This document shows positions 26,387 through 38,156 of a stretch of 64,000 nucleotides of DNA, piece after piece; the stretch's first letter is position 1; each line of letters starts with the position of its first letter. Below the pieces are notes generated by a model. That model made no database searches, was not told the DNA's origin, and worked only from the letters and a program-made list of their open reading frames with translations. Both the position numbers and the translations under genes were made by a program. Source of the stretch: Mycteria americana (taxonomy: Eukaryota > Chordata > Aves > Ciconiiformes > Ciconiidae); contig NC_134365.1 in NCBI RefSeq assembly GCF_035582795.1, positions 210,830,387-210,894,386 of the forward strand, written 5' to 3'.

Positions 26387-26557
26387 ATGTGCACGGGGAA
26401 GTGTTCGAAATGCATTGGGATCACCCTGCTCCCGCTGGCAGCATGTGCTATAGTCTCCAACATCCTCCTGTACTTCCCCAACGGACGAGTTCTGCAGCTC
26501 AGTGAGATAACTGATCTGGTCTGGTTTTTCCACGGCATTCTGGGCGCTGGGATACTG
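26387..26557 (+). CDS. TM4SF-like exon 1
   Basis: It starts at an ATG with context ctaccATGt and ends at donor CTG|GTAAGA in phase 0 after 57 codons. It encodes the N-terminus, TM1, the small outer loop and the first half of TM2. Confidence 0.88.
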
Positions 26558-29500
26558 GTAAGAGAGAAGTGTTGCTACTGTTTATTATGGGGTGTTTTTT
26601 TCGTTTGGTTTGGTTTGGTTTGTTTTAAATTCAGGGCTAAGAAAACCTCTGTTAACAAAAAAAAAGTCACAGAAATGTCTTTTGCATAAACATGTGAGCA
26701 GCTTAACTGGGAAGTTGGGGTTCAGGACTGAGAAAGTACATTCAAGACTGAAAAAGTCCCTAATCACAGGAATATGAGGTATTGCTGAAATAAATGTCAG
26801 GACTCCAAGTCAGGAGGAAGCAATAGGACTGACTTCTCACTGCGGAGAAAGGGTGACATGGCTGTTCATGTCTCCGTGAGTCAAAGCAAAGCTGAGGGGC
26901 TAAGCTCAGCTGGAGGTGGTGAGTTTTCACTATTGGCTGCACACCCTTGTTACTCCTCTATCTGATTTTGCGCTCACACAATGCACAAAAAACATTAAGG
27001 GCAAAACTGAAACATGTTTCAGTAGGTGTTCAGTAGGTATTCATTGAGTGTTGGCTGTTCACCCAGCCAACACTCAATGAATGTGGAGCTGCAAATGGCT
27101 TAAATCCCAAATGCCCCCTGTGTTCCCACACACTGACCTACCTCCTTTTGGGTTTGATCTGGTTTGTATGTGCTCTTCTATAACCAGTTCTCCATTCCAC
27201 CACTCAGGAAAGATCACTTTTATGTGAATATCCATAACTAGAAGGGAACAAGTTTGGGAATAACTGATCCTTCCAGTTCATTAGAAAGCCTGTTCCCTTT
27301 ACGCTCTTCCAATTATCCACCCAAGTGCAGATAAAAAGCCGAGCGAGTAACATGCATATGACAAGTACTGGCTGTTATGCAGCCTAGGCAGATGGTAAAC
27401 TGGCACAGAGCTGGCTACCTGCATGTCAAAAAAATGAATGTTTAAGAGTAATTAACTTAGAGAAAAGTAAATCTCATTCACAGTCAGGCTATGATGCAAC
27501 TACCACTTAAGTCTATGGAAAAGGTACAATGGATGTGGTTCAGACTCATATTTCCCGAAACAGAAACACAGTATAATCATTCAATAAATTGTTCTCCACC
27601 AGCAGCTTGCCTGCTTCTTCTTCCAGCTGCCACTTGGGCCTATTACTCATGCTGAGCTTGAACGTAAGCATGAGTTTGTGGAAGGAAGCCTAAAGGAAGA
27701 AGAGGTACTACATGAGAGACCTGTGGAAAATTCGTATCACTGCAAGCCCAGGAGTCATTGGCGTTCAATGAAAGGAAAGGCAGATGTTAGGAATGAGAGC
27801 ATCACAGGCTCATTGAAAACGTGCCTTCTTTTAAGGCTTCCACAGAGGCTTGCCTGTGGCCAGCACTGAGTACATCAAAAATGAGAACAGCAAGTGAGAG
27901 GGGAGGAAAAATTTGCATTGACCTTCAAAACACAGCTTTAGGAGTAATTATTGATCCACAAACAATGCTGTTGAGTGTATGTGTTTTCCAGAAAACAGCA
28001 TGACAAATGCCCACAGGTGAAGAGAAGGGGAAAGAAAGTATTATCATCAGCTCCATTTTCCAGGTGCTGGAAGCATGGAAAAATGAAGACTGGCTTCTGG
28101 GCCTCATAGGGAGCTAAGCAAGGGGCAAGAGTGCCCCATGACTGGAACCTGGGCTGTATCCTGACTCCACAGTGGGGACAGACAGGGCTGCACTGCGTTC
28201 CCCCATGCAGCCAGCTTCTCCCCAAAGGAAACTCAAGAAAGTCATGCCAACAGGTTGCCCAACCTTGTAACCAGGACACAGCCTCCAGAGCCAGGACTGT
28301 GGGGGAAACTTCGTAACAGCCTGGCCTGCCTCTGTGAGCCAGAAAACCTGCTTCCACCTGGGAACTTCATCCATAGACTGATGCCTAGATCATCAGCACA
28401 CTCTTTGGGAGCAGCCAGCCCCACCCTTTCCTCCTCCTCTGCTGCTTCTCTAATGGAAATTCATATGACGTGAAAACCTCTCCATTTCCTTATTTCAAAA
28501 GTTTAGGGTGTAAAGAGAGGAAGACTGGCTCTGTGTGTCATAGTAACATCTTTCCTGATGGGAAGCCCATGTGCAACACTGGGAAATGCCTGACTGAGCC
28601 CTGGCTCACGCACAGCCCTCATTTTACTGACAACAGCCAAATCTAGCAGATTCTTATTCCCAGGTCAAAAGGCAGGTGTTTATAATCAGGCACTGCAAAA
28701 AAACAAAGCTGCCAAGCAAACCCTTCATCCTGAGCCAGGCTAATAAAGGACACAAAGGTGTTCACAGCTTAGATGGGAAACCTCCAAAGAAGAAAGACAG
28801 CCCTGGAAGAAAGGGAGTGTTGGTTTGATGGGCAGAAGTATTAGCTCTCCTTCTGAGTGCCAGGCAGTGGCACGCTGGGGCTGAAGCTGCCTTGGGGACC
28901 ACCTGTGATTATTTAAGAGCTGACTTCTTTCCAGGAAGAGGAATGTCTTTTTAACTGCAATGCTCTACATCTGCAGGCCTCCAGCTGTGGTCCAGCGACC
29001 ACTGCAGGTGCTGGAGGCTGCCTCTGGGCTGTGCATAAAAGGCAATGGAGAGAAAGTCCTTTGAAAAATATTTAGGGGCCTGCAAATCTAAGCAGGTTTC
29101 ATAAGACTGTCCTACACAGTCTAACAGAGATATTCACACTACACACATAAATTCCCTGGGCTTCATTCACCATGGGCATTCCGCTCTTCCTGCCCTACAT
29201 GGAACAATATCTCTCCAACATCTAGTCAGGCTGTTTTTACAGCTTTTCCCTTGTTTGTTTGTTTGTTTGGGGGGTTCTCCTCCTTCCATTAACTTCATAG
29301 GGACCATTTCCTACTTTCTCACATACTCATTTTCTTACGTTGCTCTTTGAGATGCCTACACAAGCAGTGGTGGGCAGAGGCAAGGCAGCAGGAGTGCTCT
29401 GGCTGCACAGCTAGACCCACAAAAGCTTTCTTGCCCTCTAGCTACCAAACTAAATGCACCTTTTCCTATCTCCAGAGTGCCTCTGTAAAGTGGCATTATA

Positions 29501-32500
29501 TCCTGAGACACAGATGGTTGCTGACTCCATTGTATCAGTCCAGCTTCACCTGATAATTACCATGGGGAAAGCTGATGTGAACTGGGAGTTCCCTGTCGAG
29601 TGAAGTCTATTTTGTAGGTTTTCCAGAAGCTTAGCACAAAGAACCAAAGTCAGATGTGTTTCAGGAAGTTTAAGACTGATTTCCCAATTATAATCCACAG
29701 CAGGATACTCAGAAGACTTAAACTGACATAATTCTTACTCCAGTGATGTATCTTTTCTGAGCAGAAATTCCATTTTCTCAAAACTGACATGTTTGTTCCT
29801 GAAAAAAAACAACAAACCCCTGCTGAAAAGAAGCAGTATAGCTTCAGCAGCCAGAATTACTGTACCAGAAACTTGCCAGCCAGCTCCAGCTGTAATCCCA
29901 CGCTTCTTCCTGAGTTACCCTTCAGCAAGCATCAACATCTAAGTAGGTGTAACTCACAGAGCAGAGGCAGAAGGTGGTTTGCATTTGAGGAACACGATGC
30001 CCCAGCTCCTAGACTTTAAAAACCATGACAGCAGAAGTACTGCACACCAATTCAGCTTGTGCTTTTCTCACAGGTTATTTTGCCGGCATTCATGATGCTG
30101 GGAGCAGGCGGAGCAGGATGTTGTGCTAACAGATGTGGGGTAAGTGGATATTTATGTGTTGATATGGCACTGTAGGGTTTGCACAATAGCTCTTAAATGG
30201 CTGCTCAGCAGGTGGAAATGTACAATGACAAACCACCACACCACCATCAACAGCCATGTCAGGGAAATGCAGAAGAAGAGCTTGATCTACAGCGTCCCTG
30301 GGCTGGGGCTGAGAGCTCAGTTAGCCAACAAGAATGTTATGATATTGCAGCCACTGATATGAGGGAAATGATACTCAGCCAGGGCAGGTACTGGAGCATT
30401 TAGCCACATTGCTGAGGGCAGAGGGGGCCGAAGCTACTTCACTTCGCCCCACATGAAGTAAAGCATGGCTCCAGCTTCCTCCTGCTCGAGGTGATCCTAA
30501 AGATTGAGACAGCTACCTGTTCCTTCTGCTTTCACCTGGTCCTGTTTCCTCCATACCCTTCCATCGCAATTTGCTTTTCCTCAGATTCATCCCTGCTTAC
30601 CTCTGTAGGGGCAGATAGGTCCCCTACTTTGCAGGCCCATGCTAAAAGCCTGAGCTGCTGCTGCTGGCCCTAAGGAGCCAGCACTGCTTTCTGGAGGCTG
30701 GCCCGCATGGAAGGCTTTCACCTGTAGCATGCATTTGCCCAAGCATTATGCACATGAAAGGTGCAAAGGCAATTTCGGCTCTCTGTCATCCAGAGAAAGG
30801 CCAGAGAGACTTTTTCCCTTGATAATTAAGAATATTATAAAGTAACATGTTATACAGGTATCTCCATTAATCCTCAAGCCCTGGGCACAAACTTCTGTGT
30901 GGCTATCATTATTAGCAAGAATAAACTGACTCAGAAATGTTTTTTTAGTCTGCATCCTTCCCAGAAGCAGCCTGGAACGAGAGATTCCATACAATAAAGC
31001 ATGTCTCTTCTGTACTCTTCCATTAATATTTAGTTTGATCCATGAGAAGACCTTTACCTCTTCAAGATGTTTTACTTAAGTTAATTCATTATTCATTAGG
31101 ATGTCAGCAAGTACATCCCAAGGGACATGTCATTACATGGATTTTATCAAATGTCACATGAACAGAGAGGATGCTAACGATGGCCAAGTAGGCCAGTTGC
31201 AGAGCTGGGATGTGAGCCTAGGCACCCTGAACCCAGTGCCTGAGCCAGCTGCTTCTCCTGGTTTTGAATGATGTAGAAAACGGTGGTGAAAAACAGCCGT
31301 ACCGTGGGTGTTCCCATGCTCAGCTGAACGTGGTAAGTCACGAGGGGAAATTCAGCTGAACTGGGCTCAGTTCACACAGCACCTCAGGGCTCCCTTCTCT
31401 GTCCTTCATCCCAGCACTAAATATTACAGAGCCAAGAGTCAAAGTTCCCCAGGCTGGCTGGGTTCACTCCCCCAGCCCACCGATGCAGGCGGTAGCAAAG
31501 TGCCGTCCAGCAACCCACATCCACAGACCCCCCACGCTCCTCTGCTCCCCTCCACCACCCTTTCACTGTCTGAGCCATTCCTAGCAGCAGCACATGGATG
31601 CCAGGTACCCTGTCTGCACCTTCCCATCACTGATCAGTTACCTACAAGCTGTTCCTCCTCTTCCTTATATGCTGTTATAGAGGAATACAACAGACATGGT
31701 TGACAAAGTAGTTTGATTATGCGCTACGATATTTGTATAAAGAGAGCTAGCTGATGGCCAGGTCATGAAGCTACTCAAACCAAACTAGAGAATAGGCTCG
31801 GTGAGGACAGTATATCTTCAAAAATGCTGTCTTCTGGAACTGTAGGAATTGCCCACCTCTGTGAGGTGAAAAGAGGTCAAGTTCTACAAGTCACTCTATG
31901 GTTTAAACAGGATGGGGCTCAATGTAGAGATGAGATAGGGACATAAGCAAAGAGCGAGTGGCTATGAATGGCATTAAAAACAACCGTTTCCCATGCACAG
32001 CTCCTGGGGAAGAGTGATTTCCAAGCATGTGAAAAGAGGTGAGTATTGCAGGGAGATCTGAAGGCTAATGATGTGCTTCTTCAGGAGAAGAAACCTCAGG
32101 GAAACTTTGCTTTGTGGGTAGTAGGAAGAAATGCACAGACACCCACAGCAGGGTTGCTCAGATGCCCTGACTGTATGGGCTGTATACCCAAGGCGGGGTA
32201 TGGTGTGAATCATCAGGCACTGGAGAGCAGAGGAGCCCTGGGACTGGTTCAAACATGCATGATGGCAGCAGCTTCCCAAGGGGCCAGAGCTCCTTGCGAG
32301 GTGGGTCTGGGTGGACCTGATATGGGGTCCCCAGCTCTTGGTGGCTTGTCCACCAACTTGTGCCTACTGGCAGAGAAAAAGGCCACACCGGAGGTACTCA
32401 GGAACCTCTGTAATCCAAAGGTTAATTTGTCCACCTTTCTGCTTTGGGGACCTTAGGTATAAAATTATAATTTACACTGAATAGTCAGCATTGCTTTTCA

Positions 32501-35500
32501 TAGGAAAAAAAAAAGGCTAAAGAACTAATACTGATCAGAATTATTATTCAGTCAGAACATAACCATTTTCCTCAGGGTAGCGACTCTATACTATTATATT
32601 TTGTGCAATCCCTGGTTTAATAGTTTCAGACTTCATCACAGCCTTTACACACTGCTGAAGTATCAACAACAGTAATAATAATTACTAAATTTCTCATCCT
32701 TTTATTCACCTTATTGAGTTCTCCAATTCACAGTGATTATGTGCTGCATTGAGAAAGTTTTTTCATTAATCCATTTTAAATTGTTGCCTGCAAACATACC
32801 TAGATGGCTTCTTGTCCTTGCATTATGGAGTAATGATTTTGGAAAGTAACAGATTTAGAAAGCTTCCGTGTCTTGCAGCTTAGCGTGCACACATCAGAAG
32901 GCATCCACTGCCCTGGCACAATGAGGGAAAAAGGCCCCCTCAAAATACAGTTTTTGTAATTGCATCAGCAAACATACTCCAGTATTTGTCTCCAAACCTT
33001 CCTTAAGAGTTACTAGCAGAACAAGAATAGCCATAGCAGCTTTCCAGACAAACCTAGATAAGCAAATATATCTGGATAACCAGACAGGATATTAATTCCA
33101 AAAAAAACCACCTCCAGAGAAAGAAACAGAGAAGAAAGAAATGTGCACGAAACAAGAACCAGAGCAATAAAGAGCAGCACAAGCTGGGACAGGAGGAACT
33201 TGGTAACTTCACCAAAGCAGCTGATGCAAATGCTCAAAGAATGAACGATAAAAGTCTTCACCAGCTCACCAGAGACAATCCAATTGTGTGAAGGATAAAG
33301 CAGGGAAAACATCAACAGAAAATCAGCAAAAAGGATCAGCTAAACCTTTGCAAGAGGCAGAGAACAGGCCAAAACCATGGGAAACTAATTTCAACAAACT
33401 CAAGCATCCCAGCTTAGATCTCATGTTGCAACTGAAGACACAAATGAGGAAATAAAAAATTTCTGAAAAAAGTGATAAATGAAGATGGTACAGCTAGGGG
33501 AAATGCTGAAAGGTTGAGGTGATGCAATAGTTAATAAAATTGTTGCATTTCCATAGAATATGGGACAAGCCTCCAGAAAAGGCTTCAGAAGAGTAGACAT
33601 AATGGGGAAATGACACTGTGTATCTAGAAAATGCCCAGGAGAGCCAATTTAACAGCTGCAGCAACTTCAGATTCCCCTTTCAGTGACAAGCAGTCTTTGT
33701 TTATATGTGCACAGTAAAGGAAAGAGATGAGATGAAGCTAGCCATACCGCCAATGGATTCCAAATGAGAAAATCACGCTTCAAAGAACAGTAATCAAAGA
33801 TAGCACTGATGAGTACTACTAGTACTAACCACTATCATAAAACATAGTAGTAGCAAAAGACCATTTGACTTTTTCTACCATAATCGTCTTTGGGATGCCC
33901 ATACTGCTATGCTGTGCTAAAACTAATCATTAGCATAATTAAGATCCTTCAACCAAGATGCAGAATGCACAGTTGAAGTAAATGAGAAAACAGGTGGGGA
34001 GGAGTTGTTCAGCGTAGGTGGGAGTTTCAGACAGAGTATCAGTCACTGACCTTCACCGCGAGGCATGGCTGTTGATCTTATTATGAGAGACAGTGCCTCA
34101 GCTGCAACCCAGCACTGCTTTGATCAGGGACAATATACCAAATACCTACATTTTGCTGACAGTGAAGCTCTGCTAAGAGGCAACTCAGCCAACATGCAGA
34201 TAAAGACAAAAAGAGTGTCCAGCTTTGCAAGAAAAGACAGAGTTATTAATCAGTTATGATGAAATAAATCTCGTAAGACTTCCCAGCAACTTCTAACTCA
34301 AGGATTGCTTTAGAGGCAAAAGGACACACAAAATGAGTCAGTTCACACACTGGCAGCATGCAAGGTTGTACAGAACGCAGTAATGTCATTGGCTGGCAAG
34401 TTGGAAACTGCATTCACCGGCTTGAACACATTTGGCTAGCGAAGAGTTTTCAAGATTCTGTCAAAAATCTGAAATGTGGATGGTGGATATTTCCATTTGA
34501 CTCTGTAATGCAGCGCTCAGTGGAGCACCTGGCATGAGGAGAAGGTTTCTACCTTCCTCGTAGGCTATTAGATTTCACTGGTATTTGCTGGCAACAGATG
34601 TTGCCAGAGGTGTTTGGCTTCAAACCCAAGTCATAGATGGGAGTGTTTCCCATGTGCTTCCTCAGCCGTGCCTCTGCCCTGACTCTGAGGCAGTCTTACT
34701 GGCTTCAGTCTCTGGCAGTCTTCCCCTGGCTCTGTCAGTCTGCTCCAGAGTTTCCTTTTCCCTTCTCCTTCTTGGCAGAGTTGTGAACAACCACAGGCAG
34801 GAAGTCTTAACAAGACTAGTGGGAATCCTGTCCCAGATACACCACCAGTAGCACCCACCTGAGATTCTTGTTTCTATATACAAAGAGCAACCTGATACAT
34901 TCCATCCATTAACAGAAAACTACCCAAAACAGAGCAAAGGTAACATTTCTGTGGGAGTGGCCAATTTAAAACATACAGGTGCATTGCATGTAGTTCGAAG
35001 TTGCCGATGGTTCATTGCCATATGCAGCACAATTAGATTTCTCAACACAAGCAGTGGTAACCACATGTCATGCTGTTGCAAAATGAAGGAAAGAAGCAAT
35101 AAGAAAGGCTCTTTTGCATTCCTCATCAATTAGCAAAAACAACTAATGCATCTTCTGTTGCTTTCATACCTGGTTTGGTAGTTGCTTGCTAGTTTCTGTT
35201 GGTACAAGGGCTAAGAAAGGTGCTCTTGGTGAAGAGGTGGAAATGCCAAGGCACATGATGTGGACCGCATCAAGCCAGTACTGGCTTCATGTTGGCTTTT
35301 TGAAAGAAGACCACTAGATTTTTCATAATTGATTGGTCAAGTATAAAACTCTGAATAATTAAAGCTCTGGGCTTACCCACTTTTAAAAGCAAAACAAATA
35401 CAGTCTGAAATCCTTTCACATCTACGATAGCTGCACCAGTCAGAAAAAGTCAACTATTTTTTATTCCCACAAGTATCAGACTATTATTATGAGTTTCAGC

Positions 35501-36736
35501 ATATAGTAAGAAACAGATAAAGATCGTTTCCTTCCCATTCAGTGTAAGCTTTCCATGCTACTCAGTCCGTCTGTGCATGTGACGTTGAAGGTCTTTTCCC
35601 TTTCAGATGCTGCTGTCAGTGGTCCTGGCTGTGCTGGGATTCGCGGGAGGAGCATATTGTGTGGTCATCTCCTCATTGGGGCTGATTGGGGGCCCTCTGT
35701 GCGACACAGGTGATGGAGAATACCTCTACCCTTTCAGGAATGACACTCTGGAGTGAGTATCACTTACAGGCTCCTCCAACTTTGCTTCCCCTCCCCCCCC
35801 CCCCCCCCCCCCCCTTTTTATAGCAAATTTGAATTTTTCCAAAGTGAACTGATGGTCCACCTGGTCTACAAATAAATTCACATTTCTCTGAGCCAGCATG
35901 TTTGAGCTGGTCATCTCTTTGACCAAAGATCATCTTTGGGCAAACTGCCTGAGTTTCTTTTGTTGTGCTTGTCAGCAGCCCCTTGTGCAAGTTGCACCAT
36001 GCTTTCAAAAGGCTGCTGAGCTGTGACTCCCACCGGAATCAAAAGCAAATGTTCGATAAGTATGCCACATTAATCTGTTAAGTCATCATGAACTGAGTCT
36101 ACTCTAACTACTTCTGAAAAGCAAAGCAAAAATCTATTCTAACTCTTTAAAGTTAACCTTGGCAAGCACGCTCTTCAAGCCAGAGCTAGAGATGATGGAT
36201 GGACTGGGCTGAGATACCACAGCAGGAATGGAGAATATGGAGACACATTTTAAAACCATTAGGGGCCTTTCCATTTAGTTATTAGCACTGCCATAAAACA
36301 AAAGAGAGATTCTTGTGCATGCAAGAAAGTACAGATATGGCTCTCTTCCCTAGTCATCAGTTGTACCTCTGCAAAGGCAGTTCTGAAGAGAATCACCAGC
36401 TTTTCCCAATTATAGTAGAATTTGAGACTCGCTTTTGTGCAATCAAGTTCAGAAAATGTAATGCCAGAACACACAGAAAGCATTCTCAAATGTTTATTAT
36501 CTAACACATCGCCAATTATTTTTCTCTATCACAGAGACAATTATTTGTTCAACCAGACAACATGGAGCATTTGCAAAGAACCTGAAAACATCATCCTTTG
36601 GAATATCGTCCTTTTCTCTATTCTCCTGGCCATTGGTGTGATTGAAGCTATTCTTTGTTTTATTCAAGTCATCAGTGGACTTACCGGCTTCATATGTGGC
36701 ACATGCATGAAGAAAAGAAAGGTTGGTATGCAGTAA
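26387..36736 (+). CDS. L6-family four-transmembrane protein (TM4SF4/TM4SF5-like), four coding exons
   Basis: Joining 26387-26557, 30074-30139, 35607-35752 and 36535-36736 gives an uninterrupted 194-residue protein, within the usual 195-210 range of L6 proteins. These are plasma-membrane tetraspan proteins, distinct from true tetraspanins, linked to adhesion, migration and epithelial growth control. Visible features: the MCTGKC-KCIG start with membrane-proximal cysteines; TM1 about 10-30 ending NILLYFPNG; TM2 about 45-65 (WFFHGILGAGIL); a short cytosolic loop GAGGAGCCANRCG; TM3 about 80-104; a large outer loop with GPLC, sequons N124-D-T and N134-Q-T and the hallmark W-x-x-C-x-x-P (138-144); WN-x-x-LFS-x-LL opening TM4 (150-172); a basic tail CMKKRK. 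The start matches TM4SF4/TM4SF5 and the loop is nearest TM4SF5 but several residues shorter. Orthology is undecided. All junctions are GT-AG and in phase. Confidence 0.88.
26603..26625. repeat. (GGTTT)n microsatellite
   Basis: About four units of 'ggttt' just inside intron 1 of the TM4SF-like gene. Confidence 0.75.
27039..27082. repeat. Perfect inverted repeat, 19-bp arms with a 6-base loop
   Basis: The left arm 27039-27057 (attcattgagtgttggctg) is the exact reverse complement of the right arm 27064-27082, separated by ttcacc. RNA from either strand would form a 19-bp uninterrupted hairpin. Confidence 0.95.
28025..28170 (-). repeat. Possible MIR-like SINE fragment
   Basis: 'attatcatcagctccattttcc ... 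gggagctaagcaaggggcaag ... tggaacctgggctgtatcctgactcc' follows the general order of a minus-strand MIR element, but identity is low. Confidence 0.3.
29251..29270. repeat. (GTTT)n microsatellite
   Basis: Four to five consecutive 'gttt' units within TM4SF-like intron 1. Confidence 0.85.
30074..30139 (+). CDS. TM4SF-like exon 2
   Basis: A 66-base exon after acceptor TTTTCTCACAG and before donor GGG|GTAAGT, phase 0 at both ends. It encodes 22 residues: the end of TM2 (VILPAFMML) and the Gly/Cys-rich cytosolic loop AGGAGCCANRCG. L6 genes characteristically have a very small exon here. Confidence 0.85.
30140..35606 (+). other. TM4SF-like intron 2
   Basis: A 5.5 kb GT-AG intron. It holds a possible MIR-like piece near 31175-31260 and an A-rich plus-strand stretch at about 33000-34000 with no family match I can support. 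No coding exon was recognised. Confidence 0.8.
31175..31260 (-). repeat. Possible MIR-like SINE fragment
   Basis: 'ccagttgcagagctgggatgtgagcctaggcaccctgaacccagtgcctgagcc' resembles the 'tggcagagctgggattagaacccagg...' segment of a minus-strand MIR element. Confidence 0.35.
35607..35752 (+). CDS. TM4SF-like exon 3
   Basis: A 146-base exon after acceptor TTCCCTTTCAG, ending GA|GTGAGT with two bases of a Glu codon. It encodes TM3 (MLLSVVLAVLGFAGGAYCVVI) and the first half of the large outer loop, with GGPLC and the N124 sequon. Confidence 0.88.
35793..35814. repeat. Homopolymer C run of 22
   Basis: 22 consecutive C residues, preceded by CCCCT, begin 40 bases after the exon 3 donor. The exact length is likely to be unreliable or polymorphic. 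Confidence 0.9.
36535..36736 (+). CDS. TM4SF-like exon 4 (terminal exon as read)
   Basis: It follows acceptor TTTCTCTATCACAG and completes the split Glu codon. It encodes the N134 sequon, W138/C141/P144, TM4 and the CMKKRKVGMQ tail, with TAA at 36734-36736. AAG|GTTGGT at 36720-36721 is a weak donor, so a fifth exon is possible. Confidence 0.88.
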
Positions 36737-36868
36737 AAGGCATCAGAGTGCTTTACATTCTTACCGCTTTTGTTTTTAAGGATCTGGGAATGGTACATGA
36801 TCAGAGAGATCTGCACAGCCCCTGACTGAGCTCCTCCAGGGACCTCAGGCATGATGCATTTGCACACT

Positions 36869-36886
36869 GTCTCTCTCTCTCTCCCT
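36869..36886. repeat. (CT)n microsatellite
   Basis: About eight CT units about 130 bases after the TM4SF-like stop codon, probably within its 3' UTR. Confidence 0.7.
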
Positions 36887-38150
36887 CACATTGTAGTCAG
36901 GGACAACCTGGTCCTCAGATATTTCAAAACGGCGGAGCAGTGTGATGTGTTGACCTAGTCAGTTGCATGGTTGTGTTCCTATTCAAGAAGCCTTTTTGAT
37001 AAAGTGTAATGACCCCCCAGCATCTGTAAGTGAGAGAGATGAGAAGTAGAAGTGGTTTGAGTTTGTCAATAGTAGTAAAAATGTCATTTTACAAAATGGA
37101 AGAAAACCTCTTTCAAGTTTCATTTATCACCACTGCTTCCTTTTCACTGTTTATTTTCATTGTACAAGATGATTGCAGTAAGTCTCATATCCCTCTGGAA
37201 CATTAATTAATCATCTTTCATTCATTGCCTTTCAGACAAATATTTCTGGAATGTGAATGATCTACAGGGAATGCCAGGACAAGCCCCAGGTTGCCGATTC
37301 ACGTACAATAAGGATAGTGCGCTATGCTGTATCTATGGGAGGACTACAAAGAAAGCCCAAAATGTTCAGGAGTTTCATGAGGCAAAATTAATTTTTTATA
37401 AAGAAGTCAGGGTGGAAAAAGACTGGATCATTTAGATCTGAGACTCCAAATTTTCATCTCTCTATACATTCCTGCTAAATCTCAGGTATTGGCAAAACCA
37501 CTAATCTGTCTAGTCCTCACTGCCATACTTGTGCATAAAACACAAAGGTCCCCAGATCAAAGCTCACCACTTGCCCTCTTGTGTATAGAGGAAACTGAAC
37601 CGTTGTTAACGTATGCATTTATCAGCTGCACGAAGCAGGTGCTCTCTGGCTGGATGTAAATAACCTCCCGCCCCCTCCAAATCCCACCTTGAGCTCACCC
37701 GTCCGTTCCTATTAACTTGCTACCCAGGCACTCCCAGATTTAAATGAGGATGTGCAGAGAATATATTGAGCGTCATTTGCGACACTGCAGAGGCAGTTGA
37801 AGCACGTGGTTTTCAGTCTCCCTAGGCCATCCTGGAGCCAAATCCCCTTGTGCTCATTTGGTAGCTTGCTATCATGTTTGACAAAGTCCAGTGCACTTCT
37901 ACACCAGTTCTTCAGGAGCATCTGAGAGACGTGGTAGCCCTGGAGGGGCATTTGGGTCAATACAGACAGTAGGGTCTAGAGCAAGAGTTTAACAATGTCC
38001 GGTTCAACTAAAAGGAGGAGAACCTCAGCACCAATTTTGCCCTTACAAGACTGCATAGGAGTCTCACTAATTTCCATGCAGGTCTGTAGGGCTGTTCTAG
38101 AATAGACAGCAATGGACAAGCAATTAACTGGTAAAGATAAACATTAAATC

Positions 38151-38156
38151 AATAAA
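38151..38156 (+). terminator. Possible poly(A) signal of the TM4SF-like gene
   Basis: AATAAA preceded closely by ATTAAA (38144). This is the first canonical hexamer I see after the stop at 36736, implying a 3' UTR of about 1.4 kb. There is no transcript evidence. Confidence 0.3.

Larger units (their letters stand above)
26558..30073 (+). other. TM4SF-like intron 1
   Basis: A 3.5 kb GT-AG intron. It contains a perfect 19-bp inverted repeat at 27039-27082, a possible MIR-like fragment at 28025-28170 and a (GTTT)n run at 29251-29270. No other exon was recognised. Confidence 0.8.

Noticed and set aside
33013-33315. A hydrophobic 100-codon minus-strand frame resembling a membrane protein
   Set aside because: The hydrophobicity comes from A-rich plus-strand sequence read as T-rich codons; no TM4SF or other motif is present.
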